A program made the translations under genes and the position numbers. The notes beneath the pieces are model-generated. The model was not told the DNA's origin and did not search any database. It saw nothing but the letters and a program-made list of their open reading frames with translations. A stretch of 21,704 nucleotides of DNA from Plantago elongata (lineage: Eukaryota; Streptophyta; Magnoliopsida; Lamiales; Plantaginaceae): assembly GCA_036897095.1 (NCBI GenBank), contig JAYMSP010002972.1, positions 1 through 21,704 of the forward strand. The letters run 5' to 3'. Below, piece by piece: positions 10,006 to 20,273 of this stretch (position 1 is its first letter; every line of letters starts with the position of its first letter).

Positions 10006-10582
10006 CTTTCCAAAGGCTTGTTCTTGTTACTGGTGAAATCTCAGAACTAGTAGTGTGTCACAACAGTATGTGTGATTTGAGCTTTTATACTTTTGACTAA
10101 AGAGATTAAGAAGATAAAGTGTGAAAGAATGGGAATGCCACACTTAACTTGTGATTACAATTGACAAGTACAATGGAATCAAGTACAGAGGAACATTATT
10201 CTGTTTCTGTTACTTCTTTGCAGTGATTGTTTCCTGCATGAAATTTTGTTATTAAAAATACCCTTGATACATTCCCCTGTTATAGACTATCAGAGAAACA
10301 CACAATACTAGTTTGCCTGATATTTTTTCTAAGCCCTCTACAATACAATCACACTTCAATCATGTGCAGCTTCACAAGAATTATTTATATATATATATAT
10401 CAGATAATCGCGTATCTGAAAGAACTTTTAGAAACGATTTACATGTCTCTTTGTGCGATTTTCGCACTGGTTGTATCTAATAGTTGGTCATAATTGAACT
10501 CAACATTTAGGGGGTACATTGTAATAAGAAAGTACCTTACCCCAAAAATAATAATAGTAATTGAAGATGACAACTTAGTTCA
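10006..10582. other. intergenic: promoter/leader of the HSF-like gene and 3' UTR of the glycoprotein gene
   Basis: This 577-bp gap must hold the upstream control region of the minus-strand HSF-like gene and the 3' end of the next gene. It contains a (TA)n run at about 10384-10400. A GAA/TTT/GAA cluster near 10419-10435 is too imperfect to call a heat-shock element. Confidence 0.4.
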
Positions 10583-12696
10583 CTAAGTACTTTGTTTGGG
10601 TACAAGAATGTCAAAATCACTAACAGTCCATTCTGCCACTTGATTGGGATCTCTATAAATTTCTGTTCCCAGGTCTATGGATCTCCATTGTCTCCTAGCT
10701 GGTGTTGTTCCTGGATCCTGCAAATATTCAAATTGATATTCATAAGTACCTCTTTTTAGAGCATTTTTTACTTCTTTTTGCTATCACTTGTATAGATTCC
10801 CCTTAAAGATCAGATTTTTGTAACTCAAAATCCGTTGTATGCATCGTGATGTAAATGTCATTTGTAAACACCTATATATGAAATTTGAATATTACCTGAT
10901 AAAAGTAGAGGGACTGGGACAATCTCCCAACATCAAGATTCCAAGTTCTTGAATCTCCAACCCAACCTTCTCCTTTCTTTGTTGGGTAGCCATATGCACC
11001 CCAAACAGGGTGAGGCAAAATCTGCAAGATCTCTTGTGGTTGAGGATTACTATATGGATCACACCTTACATTAGGCTCCTCCACAAAACCGGCATTTCCA
11101 GGTGCACAGTACAGATGATAAGCATCATATGGAAAATGACTAGTATCATTGCGATGAACGCGAGATCCATTAGGGAATGTGTGGTAAGGTGGACACAATT
11201 TGACGTCTTTTGCACCACACCATGAGGGAGTCTCTGGATTCAATATCATTTCACTGTAACGTGTTACGTCTGAAGTTACATCGCCATTGCATGGTAAACC
11301 ATTGTTCTTCCAGCAGCTTCCCATGTCCATTAAGTAGAACTGGCTATTAGGACCACCACCTTTGATCACATTTAGGGTGAATGTAACTTTGAAATTTGGT
11401 GATTCTGGCAACTGCACTCAAAATTTGATACATTTAGATTTTGGTTAGCGAAAAACTCATACATTTCAAATTAACAAGCAAAAGATAGGAATGTGTTACT
11501 TACAATCTTCAACATCCCCCTAGTTGAGTAGTGATACCCACCGGAAACTCCAGATGTGGTATCCGATCTCAGGTAAAGCATCAGCCATGGATACTTCGTG
11601 GAGGTCCTCAGAATATGATGAAAGATCCAGCTTCCTTTTCCAAGTTCCTTCTTCCAAGTCACTGAATGATAGGAAATATTACTCCCACCTGTGTAGTTTC
11701 TCAGATCTGCATCCAAATCCCATGAGCCATAGAATCTCCCTTTGAGCTCAGTTCGATTAGGCCCCTGTAACACCGTGTAATCATGATAAATCAAGGGCTG
11801 GTTCATACAACCTGGACCAAAACAGGGAAATTGGCTACGAGGACCAAAAGGCCCTACTTTATGGCCATCTTTCGGGCACTTAGCCGCATATGTATCCATG
11901 TTGCCACTCTTTAGCATAATCATCCAGAAGTTCCATGGATGCGGTTTGTCTTCAACTTGGCACTTTTTACCCAAGTATAGTTCTTTTTCTGCTGCATACA
12001 GGTCTACATTGTTGGCTGCCTCTTGCGGAAGCCCTTTAAAGTTTTTTCCGACGCCAAGTTTGTTTTCGGATTCTGTAACTCGGTGGACTAATATGTGTGG
12101 CAATTTATTGCAAAATGAGCACTGATCTTTTCCTACAGAAATGAATCAACATGCTTAAGCAGTTTAGCTAACTTGAAATCATAATGTGGTATAAAGAATG
12201 CAATAAGATGGAAATGAACCTAGTTCAATGCATTTTTACAAATCGATGGTTCAACGTTCTTCATGTTCACGACAACATACCAATCGAATTAAGATAAAAC
12301 TACCCCTACTTTAGCGGTTTAGCCCAATGGAAATTAGCAAGCTGACTGTAGATTTGAGTTCCAGATATTTGAATGCAAAATAAACAGAATTCAGCAACCA
12401 AGTTATGAAAGTCACTAATGTTGAGAAATTAATGAGAACTGACCTTGTTGAGGAGAAGCTTTGTATATGTCGAAGCAGTCAGCAGCTCTTGGACTTCCCA
12501 TGTGAGGAGCTTCTTCTCCAACTTCATTGCACTGATTCCATGACTCAATCGCCAGCCTCAGATTATCCCGTCTCATCCCTGAATCACCAACCGCCGAGAC
12601 AAACTCATTCTGCACCCCCCTCGATACACCACCGGGCAAAGAAACCAGAACGAGAAAAGTTACAACATAGACAGACAAAACTACATTTTGTGCCAT
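10583..12696 (-). CDS. secreted glycoprotein of a plant-specific family of unknown function (DUF7705-like)
   Basis: Four exons: 12696-12444, 12132-11504, 11411-10896 and 10717-10583. All introns are GT-AG (AAG|GTCAGT, ATT|GTAAGT, CAG|GTAATA) and the frames join to 510 aa. I start at MAQNVVLSVY because it gives a clean signal peptide (hydrophobic core about 4-20, cleavage near 22-27); an in-frame ATG ten codons upstream (12726) is possible. The mature protein is Cys-rich (for example CSFCNK at 89-94, SQFPCFGPGC at 184-193, SCWKNNGLPC at 326-335, and SWCGAKDVKLCPP at 357-369). It is rich in Trp, Gly and Pro and has five N-glycosylation sequons (N210, N230, N236, N375, N382). No transmembrane segment follows the signal peptide, so it is probably apoplastic or secretory. 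I recognise it as a conserved land-plant protein, probably DUF7705, with no enzymatic motif that I can name. It looks intact. The family label is from memory and uncertain; the structure and secretion call is firmer. Confidence 0.8.
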
Positions 12697-14046
12697 TACT
12701 GAATCAAGTGTAACTTCTAATTTCAAAATACAGCCTTTTATCGACTGAATAGGATCTCAGTAATGTGAAACAACTGGAATCTAAACAACCATTGATGTTT
12801 ATGGGTCCATTCCCAGTACCAGTATTCAGATTACAACTGTAAGGAACAACAGATTGAGAGCAGCTTGTGACAATAAATGAAGTAGCAAATTTGTACTTCC
12901 ATTCTTGATTTTGAAGCAATGCCTAAATCATGATTGAGGCAAGAAAAAGTAAAAGCAACTTCCTAAAGCTTGACCTATAAATATTCTTTTTCCTCAGGGG
13001 AACACATCATATTAAAGGTTCTTTTTTCCCATTGCTAATTTCAATAACTCTCAAACAAATTTAAGAAAGTCCACTGCTATTGGTTAGGTAATCTACTTTT
13101 ATATGTTTTTTTGTTAAACAGGAAAGATTGAAAACAGTGAGTTATACCAAAAGCATAGCTTCCTGGAGTGGTTGAGGAAAAGCGGTATATCTTCTGTGCC
13201 TAATAATTTCACAATTATATGTCGAAAGTGATGCTTTAACTAAACCTCTTCCATGTTGGTGCATCTTTCTGTCATCTTCTTAGGTAGGCTGGTAGTGGTG
13301 AAAATGAACAAATCCGTTTGTGAATATTAGTTTTATAAGTTCTAATAAGTCAAACGAGTTGCACGTGAGCTTGCTCGACATGATTCGAGCTGAAAATTTG
13401 GAGGCTCACAGATGCTCAGTCTCGAATTTAAACGAGCCTGAATGTTCAATGATGCTCAAGATCGGCACAGTTCAGCTAATAATTTGCACCTAACCACATA
13501 ATTACTTGATGCCAGTAAATCACTTCTTGCAATTGATAAAGAGAAACTCTATGATGCCCTGCAGGCCACACAGTATTTTCTTTAAACTCACAAAACAGAG
13601 GAGATAGGACTTGAGAGTTATACCATTTTGGTCCGGAGATTCAATTATACTCAGTAGTATGTAACAGACAGAGTACACATATATTCACATCAATTGTCCG
13701 TCTTGTTTGTAAAATAAAACAGCAGATTACTGGCAGTACTTGGGAAATTCATGGTGTAGAGATTTGAGGTGTACAATTTCTTCACCACACATGAAGTACA
13801 AAATTAGAGAAAGACCCTGTAATTATACCGCAAAGCTGAGAAAGCTAATATTAGTCCAATGAACAGGAATGACATGAAAGAGCAATAACCTCACTCAATC
13901 TATCGACTAATATCACAAATATGAACAGAGTGTACGTGTAAGATGTCTATGCCCTGCCTGATGAAACAACTCATCTATAAATTTACAGCCAAAACCATGA
14001 TATCAAAAACGTTGTTTCAGAAACAAAATAGCGTGGCGTACTTGTA
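12697..14046. other. intergenic region between the glycoprotein gene and HSFA4
   Basis: This contains the minus-strand promoter/leader of the glycoprotein gene (nearest 12.7-13.0 kb) and the 3' UTR of HSFA4 (just below 14047). About 13290-13480 has repeated GAGC/GCTC/CGAG words reminiscent of degraded transposon ends, but no termini can be drawn. No coding frame looks real. Confidence 0.4.
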
Positions 14047-16848
14047 TCAAGTGCTCTCTGCTGGAGTAAGATGCCCCATCTGTTCTGCAAGATTATTTAC
14101 GCTCTTCACATTCCACCAGTAAACACCACTGTTTTCAGCTTTCTTTCCATCTGTATCTTTCTTCTCTAACTGGGATTCAGCTGAAGCATCTGAACCAGGA
14201 ATTTCAGTAAGAAATTGTTCCCAAAATACATCATTGACGCCAGTCCGCCCATTGGCCACAGCATTAACTGCCTTTTCCTTTTCCACAGGAGTAGTTTTAG
14301 ACTCTGGATTCGTGACAATCCCAGAAGTTCTACCCCCATCTTCGAAATTTAGTTGAGTGTAAGATATACATGGGCTAGGGACGCAATTTTCAGACTCATC
14401 TGAATCAGCTGTCAAACTTTGTTCCTTTAGTCCTTCACTGACATCAAACACTACACTCTCCCAGAAAGACAAAGATGATTCAAGCAGGTCCAACAATTTC
14501 CCATTTAAAGCCAAAATCATATTAGCATCAGAATTATCTGCGGGAATTTGAGAAGAATCTCTTGAATTGTCATCATCACATAAATAACTATCTCCAGGAA
14601 ATTGTCTCTTTCGATTATGGACTTCGGTTGGAGGTGTGAGATCCAGATTAATAGCCGGTTCAGGACGTAAGGTCTCGGACAGAGTGGATAACATATTCTT
14701 GTGACGCTTCTCCACATTTTGAGCACGTTCTGTCAAAGCCCTCACTTGGACTTCCAGGTCTTTGTTCTCCTCCTTGTGTCTCTGAAGTTCTTCATAAACT
14801 GATTCTTTATCAAGTTTTAGCCTTGCGATGTCATTTTTGTATTCATCCCTTTCTGACTCTGTTAGTGGAGAAACTGATGCCACACTTGGTGTTGAATGAC
14901 TGTGAACAGGCTTCCGCCTGTGGATATTCCTCAGAAGGTGTGGCTGACCTCTAAGAAAATCGTCATTTGCAAATTCCCATTGTTCTGGATCAATTTTTCT
15001 GAAACCCTGCAATCCACATAACAATGCTAACAATTAGCCATTAGCAAACAAGTACAGACTAAAATTCCCTTTCCTGCTACCATTAAAGACCTAGAACAAT
15101 TTGCATATTTGGGACAGCTTGAAACCAAACTGAATTGTTCTATCCATATGTCATGGCATTTGCTACTTGATGCATCCAAAAGATAATTCTGATTTTGGAA
15201 AGAGAAACGTTCTCTGCATAAACAAGGCAGGGCATTTGCTACTTGATGTAAAGTCGATGAACAGTTTTAGTTTTAAACTAGATAATCGAATTTCAGAGTT
15301 GGAAGCCATCATTATGCCAGGTAGAACAACACCTCAGGGTTTTTTACTAATCCATACTAATCCAGTGGATTTCTTTCAATTTTCTTTGGCCAACAAAACC
15401 ATCTACAACATCATACAATTTTTGTCAAATAGTACATATTTGTACTAACCATGTAAGAATAATTAAGTGGACCACCTGTTCTTTTCTTCATTTCACTAGT
15501 TCATTTGTATACCTCTTCATCTTTCTCTTTAAATTTGTTTCTGTCCGATTTAAAACATCTATAACTTAAAATAAACAAATGATAACAATAAATAAAAATA
15601 ACCAACAACTATATCTTTACGAGATATATAAATAGAGACTACTCTTAACTATGTTTCAATTACTTTTTCGAGATCTATAAAAATCACTAACGACTTTATT
15701 TAAACCTTAATCGAGTTCCAAAAGTGCAATTTTATTATATTGGGGCAATAATTAAACTAGCAACATAATATGATAACCAGGTAACCGGGTTGGGCATCAT
15801 ACACATATACCGGGTAATGGGTACGATTACCGGGCATTGCTTGCGGATAACGGACATCAAACACGAATACCGTGCATTGGATACGGATGACAGGCATCGG
15901 GTACGGATACCGGGCAATGGGTTGTCGGGCATTGCTTAGGAATACCAAACATCAAACACGGATACCGTGCATCGGAGACGGGTGACGGACATCGAACACG
16001 GAGAACGGGCATCGAATACGGATACCGGGCATCGAACACGAGTATCGAGCATCAAATTCGGGTACCGATAAAAAATTATTCTTCAATATTCAAGATATTT
16101 ATAAGATTGTTTAAAAGTTAAAATTAGTATCATTGTATTTTTAGAATTATTTTAACTTTTTTGAGATTCAAATAAAGTTGTTAGTGATTTGTATACATAT
16201 CAAAATAATAATTCAAACATTGTTGAGAGTGATCTGATCTCTATTTATACATCTCGAAAATATAAAATTGTTGGTGATTTTTATTTATTTTCTACATCTT
16301 TATTTTTCAAGTTATAAACATTTTAAAGTGGACAAAACTAAAATTTAAGAACAAGAAAAATGATGAATGACAAGGTGACAAGTGTCAATAAGAAGGAGAA
16401 GGCTTGGTACTTTAAGAGGCAAATATGTACATTCTAACACTAGTGATTTGATGAAACAAATTTTGCTCAAAGAAAAATATAAGCACTATATGGTAGCTCT
16501 CCCCAACACCTCATGCAAGTGCAAAATTATCATGAATATTAGCAACTAGTCAACTTCTAGGAAAAAAACGGGGACATTATTTTAAAGATCAATGGGTATA
16601 TTAAAGTCATTCAAAGTATTCCGAATACTCACATATGTATTTAGCTGCCTGATAAAGCTAGAGAAATTGTTGTGCTTGAAGTATCTAGGCAGAAGTTCCC
16701 TTGAAAATTCTGGAGGATTCCACACAATGAAGCTCTTATTACTCTGACTCCAAGACACAATGGGGTCCGTGGAAGGATCATCTACCATTTCATATGTCTT
16801 GGCTATGAAAGGCGGCAATGAGTTGGAGCTGGACGGTGCTTCATCCAT
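14047..16848 (-). CDS. HSFA4: heat stress transcription factor class A4
   Basis: Two exons: 16848-16633 (72 aa) and 15006-14047 (319 aa plus stop), giving 391 aa against about 400 for Arabidopsis HSFA4A. The phase-0 1,626-bp intron (TAT|GTGAGT, TTGCAG|GGTTTC) splits the DNA-binding domain at the conserved HSF site. The start is MDEAPSSS, as in the A4 family; an in-frame ATG seven codons upstream is less likely. The HSF domain covers about 11-102, with an intact [16 protein letters not shown] helix and [24 protein letters not shown] covers about 123-184 with the class A spacing. NRKRQF (203-208) is the [14 protein letters not shown] (251-261) and DVFWEQFL (331-338) are AHA-type activation motifs, and LAEQMGHL (378-385) is the C-terminal export signal. 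A4 factors activate heat, oxidative-stress and metal-tolerance genes and can be antagonised by HSFA5. The intron is unusually long because of an inverted-repeat element. The 5' UTR may contain an intron (possible TTTCAG|GTAATA donor near 17515). Confidence 0.92.
15155..15248. repeat. 18-bp exact direct repeat in the HSFA4 intron
   Basis: GGCATTTGCTACTTGATG occurs at 15155-15172 and again at 15231-15248. The 58-bp DNA between them and the flanks show no other similarity. It may be a remnant of a small insertion or a slipped repair event. Confidence 0.8.
15463..16388. mobile_element. inverted-repeat (foldback/Mutator-like) element inside the HSFA4 intron
   Basis: Two long AT-rich arms face each other. 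The left arm (about 15527-15710) and the reverse complement of the right arm (about 16161-16348) align throughout, roughly three quarters identical. Landmarks are TGTCC..TTTAAAA, TATAACTT, AATAAATAAAAAT, ACCAACAA, CGAGAT.TATAAATAGAGA and AAATCACTAAC.ACTTTATTT. Weaker similarity (CCACCTGTTC versus TCACCTTGTC) suggests outer ends near 15463 and 16388, with a possible imperfect 9-bp duplication (TAAGAATAA 15454-15462, TAAGAAGGA 16389-16397). The centre is a 20-bp minisatellite. It has no transposase, so it is non-autonomous. Arms are certain; the outer limits and superfamily are tentative. Confidence 0.7.
15793..16067. repeat. 20-bp minisatellite with higher-order structure
   Basis: Fourteen units in tandem with consensus close to GGCATCGAACACGGATACCG, all 20 bp except one 15-bp unit (15913-15927). 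A more degenerate fifteenth may precede it at 15773-15792. It is GC- and CpG-rich in an AT-rich intron, so it is a plausible methylation target. Units five apart are more alike than neighbours: 15833/15928 share GGCATTGCTT, 15853/15948 share ACATCAAACACG, 15873/15968 share the TGCAT opening, and 15813/15913 share AATGGGT. That implies duplication of a five-unit block. Confidence 0.92.
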
Positions 16849-18413
16849 CTTAAATTGAGTTGCCAACAATCACAAACACCTCAAATTTGGTCCATTGACA
16901 AGAAACTGAACATACAAGGCTCTTATCCTCTTCAAACTTAGCAGAAACTCAGACAATCAAACAAGTCCTACTACCTCATCACTTTCTCATTATTCATTCA
17001 GGTGCCAAAAGCATCACTCAAGATCAGCTTAAACAGACTCAAATACGAGCTAAATTAACGTCGAGAAGCTTCCATCTTCATTTCGTTGCAACTCAACATA
17101 ATATATCTCTTCTCCACCTCAACCCCTTCCAAACTGATCTATTCAATAGTCAACATCTCTAAAAATTGCCCACCTCTGTTTCTCTTCAAAACTAATTCTT
17201 TGCAAAATAATAACTCTATCCGACTCAATCCCTAACAGAAAAGGCAAAACTTTCCTGCATTTGCAACCAAATGAAATTCTTAAAAAAATCACCAGTATGA
17301 AACTTCAACCATAAACAAGCAAGCAGTACAAATACTTCCACATCAAGGTCGTTAAGAAAGCAATCTCGCAACCTAATCTTAACGCAAAAGCAAAAATTAA
17401 ACAAATCAGACACATCAATTAATAAAAAACACACTTTAAAAAAGGAAATGACAATATGAATCAACGAATTTCACAATCCTATGCAAGAAAATGATACTGA
17501 AATGAGCTGTATTACCTGAAAGAGAAGAATCAGGTGCTGTGGAGAAGAAAGACAATGGAATTTATTGGGATCTGTTGATGAAATTGTTCAGAAAATCGAG
17601 GTGGAGAAATTTGGGTGGGATTTTCTAGGGCTTTGTTGACATTTAATTATTTATGTATTCATCCAATCCAATTCAATCATGCGGAAACTTCGCTTTTCTT
17701 GACACTCACGAATTTTATTTACCTACTGGCAATAACCGGTCCCTCAAGTTTCCGGAATATGATTATAGGGCCCTTATCTATATAAAAGTATATAGATAAC
17801 AAAAGGCATGCATCATCTATAAAGAAGGGAACATTATTAAGCTACTAGGAGTCTAGGAGTACAATATTTTGTACTTGAGGTTTTGCATAATGGAAGATGA
17901 TGCGATTCAAAACTCTTTGTTTTGGACCGTAACGATCACTTATGGATTGTTTCTAAAATACTACTAGTATAATAGTAAAATATTAAACGTGTAACGACTC
18001 GAAATTTCCTCAGTTGAATTTTTAGCGTCTTAGAATGAACTAGAGCGTCAGATCGTGATTTCTTCAGTTTAGCCCAATGTTTAATCTACTGCTGGCCCAA
18101 TTTCTTTTGAGCCCTTTAGTTACCTCATTAAGTCAGCTGCTCCGTTGCACACAAATTAATTACATTAAAACCTATCTTAATCATCAAGTATGGTAGTTCC
18201 GAGTCTACCGGCAAACACACAATAAGAACTCGTTGTCCAGCATCCAAACGATATACATAGTCCATCTCCAGCCTCTTTACACTTCCTTCTTCCAAATTTG
18301 GTTCATATCTTTTGGTAAGCGAATTTCCTTCTTATTTTCTTCATTGTTTATCCACCTGATGTCAATCAAATCCTTCTTTCCATTCTATCTTCTTAGGGTC
18401 TAGTGAAAGAGCA
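16849..18413. other. HSFA4 upstream region and intergenic DNA
   Basis: 16849 to about 17640 is probably HSFA4 5' UTR (possibly with an intron) and promoter-proximal DNA. Beyond it is AT-rich sequence with a pyrimidine-rich stretch at about 18260-18400 and no supportable gene. Confidence 0.4.
17684..17757. promoter_or_regulatory. two minimal heat-shock-element-like palindromes upstream of HSFA4
   Basis: GAAACTTC at 17684-17691 (GAAnnTTC) and TTCCGGAA at 17750-17757 (TTCnnGAA) each fit two inverted nGAAn units. They sit roughly 0.85 kb upstream of the HSFA4 start codon. A full HSE needs three units and neither site has a clean third, so chance is quite possible. If used, they would point to HSF control of this HSF gene. 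Confidence 0.25.
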
Positions 18414-18423
18414 GCATGGGGTT

Positions 18424-19282
18424 GGGACATTTCTAAAAAAAGACACTTTTAGTTGGTACCGTTCAATTTTAGTACTTAAGTTGATATTTGCTCCAATTTA
18501 GATACCTCGTGTCACGTTGATATTTTAAAATTTTAATGGATGAAATTTTAAATAAAATAAATTTAAATAATTTTCAATTTGTCCACATATTTTTCGATTA
18601 TTATAAATCAACCCTATTTTGTACAATTAACATAAAAGAAGGTTATAAGAAAAAAGAAAGAAGTGGGAAATTAATTTTAAATTACAAAAGAATGTATAAC
18701 AATCTGAAAAATTATTAATTATAATTTTAAATTAAATTTTTATATATTAAAAATAAATAAAAATAATTAAATCCCAAAAGGGAGACACTTATCTCTCTCT
18801 CGTAATTTATGGGTATAAATTATTTAATATAATTCTAAAATATTTTTAAAAATATAAAAAAAAAATATTTCACATTTTATTACATATAAAATAAATAAAA
18901 GAATTCAAAAATTCAAAAATGCGATTGCTACAATAAACTTTTCAATTTTGAATTTTGTAAGTGATTTTATTTTTTATTTTTTATAAATTATTCTCAATAG
19001 AGATATATTTTCATATGAGTAATTTAGTATATTGTTACAACTTAGGATCTATTTGCAATTAATAAAGAGGATCGTATTTACGTTTAGGTCCACAATATTT
19101 TTGTATTTTTATCTATTTGCAATTAATAATGTGACACGTGTCACGTAATTAAGCTGTCACGTGTCAGGAGGTACCTAAGTTGAATACAATGTTAACTTAA
19201 AGTATCAAAATTGAACGATAACAACCAAATATACCTTTTTTAAAAATGTCACAACTTAGGGTACCTTTTTCGAAATTTTCCC
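18424..19282. mobile_element. 859-bp Mutator-like non-autonomous element with target-site duplication
   Basis: The left end begins GGGACATTTCTAAAAAAAG and the right end, read inward on the minus strand, begins GGGAAAATTTCGAAAAAGG. Arms of about 90 bp (18426-18517 and 19160-19250) are inverted copies, sharing GTTCAATTTT, CTTTAAGTT/CTTAAGTT and TACCTC. The flanks carry GCATGGGGTT (18414-18423) and GCATCGGGTT (19283-19292), a 10-bp target duplication with one mismatch, typical of MULEs. The interior is very AT-rich and non-coding. The right arm has an extra tandem copy of the terminal motif (19251-19282), making the ends asymmetric. GTGACACGTGTCAC palindromes lie inside the right arm. Confidence 0.75.
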
Positions 19283-19325
19283 GCATCGGGTTGGATTTGT
19301 TCGTAGCTTGCGTTGAGACGCTAAT

Positions 19326-19757
19326 TATACTGATGGTTCAGCTCTTTGTTCCCATGCTCACTCTGGAATAGGATGCATTATAATCTATAAGGAAGAAGGA
19401 GAGAGTTTGTCAGAGCAGAAAATTCTAACTTTATAGATGGTTGGCAAGTATGTTCAGAACAGAATGTTCCACAGATTCCAAGTATTTTTTGGTTGTAGAT
19501 GCAGAACAAATCACCAATGTGGCAACACCAGAACCTGGTATGGGAACTCATTGAAAAGCTTAGAAGACTCAAAGTCTGGAAGATATCTTCTGTTCAACAC
19601 TAAAGTTGCAGATGTGCTTCCAAAGCTTGGAAGTTGTGTTTACTTTAAATTATTTAGAAATTCTTTTGCTGATATTACAAACAATTTCCCCTTTACACCC
19701 AGTTTATTAGTTTATTATGATTGCCCTGAGTTGGCTTGGTATGTAAAACTTGAATGA
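19326..19757 (+). pseudogene. RNase H-like (RVT_3 type) retroelement-derived relic
   Basis: From 19326 the + frame reads YTDGSALCSHAHSGIGCI, the opening of plant RNase H-like domains with the first catalytic Asp in TDGS. The frame is then lost. A later block at about 19531-19600 reads LVWELIEKLRRLKVWKISSV, and after a shift NTKVADVLPKLGS, matching the 'N..ADALAKLGS' ending of these domains. Stops and shifts make it dead. Such domains are found in non-LTR retroelements and related host genes. The MULE-like element sits just upstream, so it may have inserted into this relic or its flank. Confidence 0.55.
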
Positions 19758-20031
19758 TAGGGACAAAGTGACTCCCTCTATCATCAAGGTACCCGGATCA
19801 CAATTGAGTTGTTTTTCGTAATTCATAGTTAATGATAAACCAGATTCAAGACTGTGGTTTAGTTAATCCTTGACTTATTGCCAGTAATCTCTTCCCAGAC
19901 ACTATAGCAATAGGCCCCTAAGTGCACATGCAGCGACAGTTAGGAGGGTAGACGGGGTAAATCCATGGTCGAAGACTACCTGCATTATACATAATGATCA
20001 AGTAATATATTCCTGCATTATACATAATGAT
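19758..20031. repeat. intergenic DNA with a 24-bp direct repeat pair
   Basis: CCTGCATTATACATAATGAT followed by CAAG occurs at 19979-20002 and again at 20012-20035, a 33-bp period. The second copy runs into the left end of the MITE. The rest of this stretch shows nothing I can support. Confidence 0.6.
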
Positions 20032-20034
20032 CAA

Positions 20035-20273
20035 GGGGCTGATTGGAGTAGCATCCAAATGTCTGTTTGGATGCTACTCGGAGATTTTGTGTTTGTTATG
20101 GCATTTAAATGTCGAAGATCGAAATAACTCTATAAGTAACCACATTTTTCTCTACCATATAACAAACCTATAATATCCTATTCAATTACAATTCTACACC
20201 AAACACAATTTTAACAATCCCACTACAATTTCGATCACTATTCAGACATTTAAATCACATGCCAATCAGCCCC
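20035..20273. mobile_element. 239-bp PIF/Harbinger-like (Tourist-type) MITE
   Basis: The termini are a perfect 12-bp inverted repeat, GGGGCTGATTGG (20035-20046) and CCAATCAGCCCC (20262-20273), flanked by the 3-bp direct repeat CAA (20032-20034, 20274-20276). A 3-bp duplication plus GGGnnTGnTTGG-like ends is the PIF/Harbinger pattern, although TWA is the usual target. Subterminal inverted similarity continues (ATTTAAATGTC, GATCGAAAT). The left arm also contains a perfect 14-bp hairpin absent from the right arm. It is non-coding. Confidence 0.75.
20046..20079. repeat. perfect 14-bp hairpin inside the MITE left arm
   Basis: GAGTAGCATCCAAA (20046-20059) and TTTGGATGCTACTC (20066-20079) are exact reverse complements around a 6-nt loop, TGTCTG. 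The right arm lacks it, so it is part of an approximately 50-bp insertion or inverted duplication in one arm. Confidence 0.9.

Noticed and set aside
15735..16039. Overlapping minus-strand open frames giving repetitive peptides (RYPxxMPVIR-like)
   Set aside because: They are by-products of a 20-bp minisatellite with few stops. The unit is not a multiple of three, so frames rotate, and the array lies in the HSFA4 intron.
19378..19757. Open frames across the RNase H relic (both strands) as intact genes
   Set aside because: The conserved blocks fall in different frames, so each open frame spans only part of a decayed domain.
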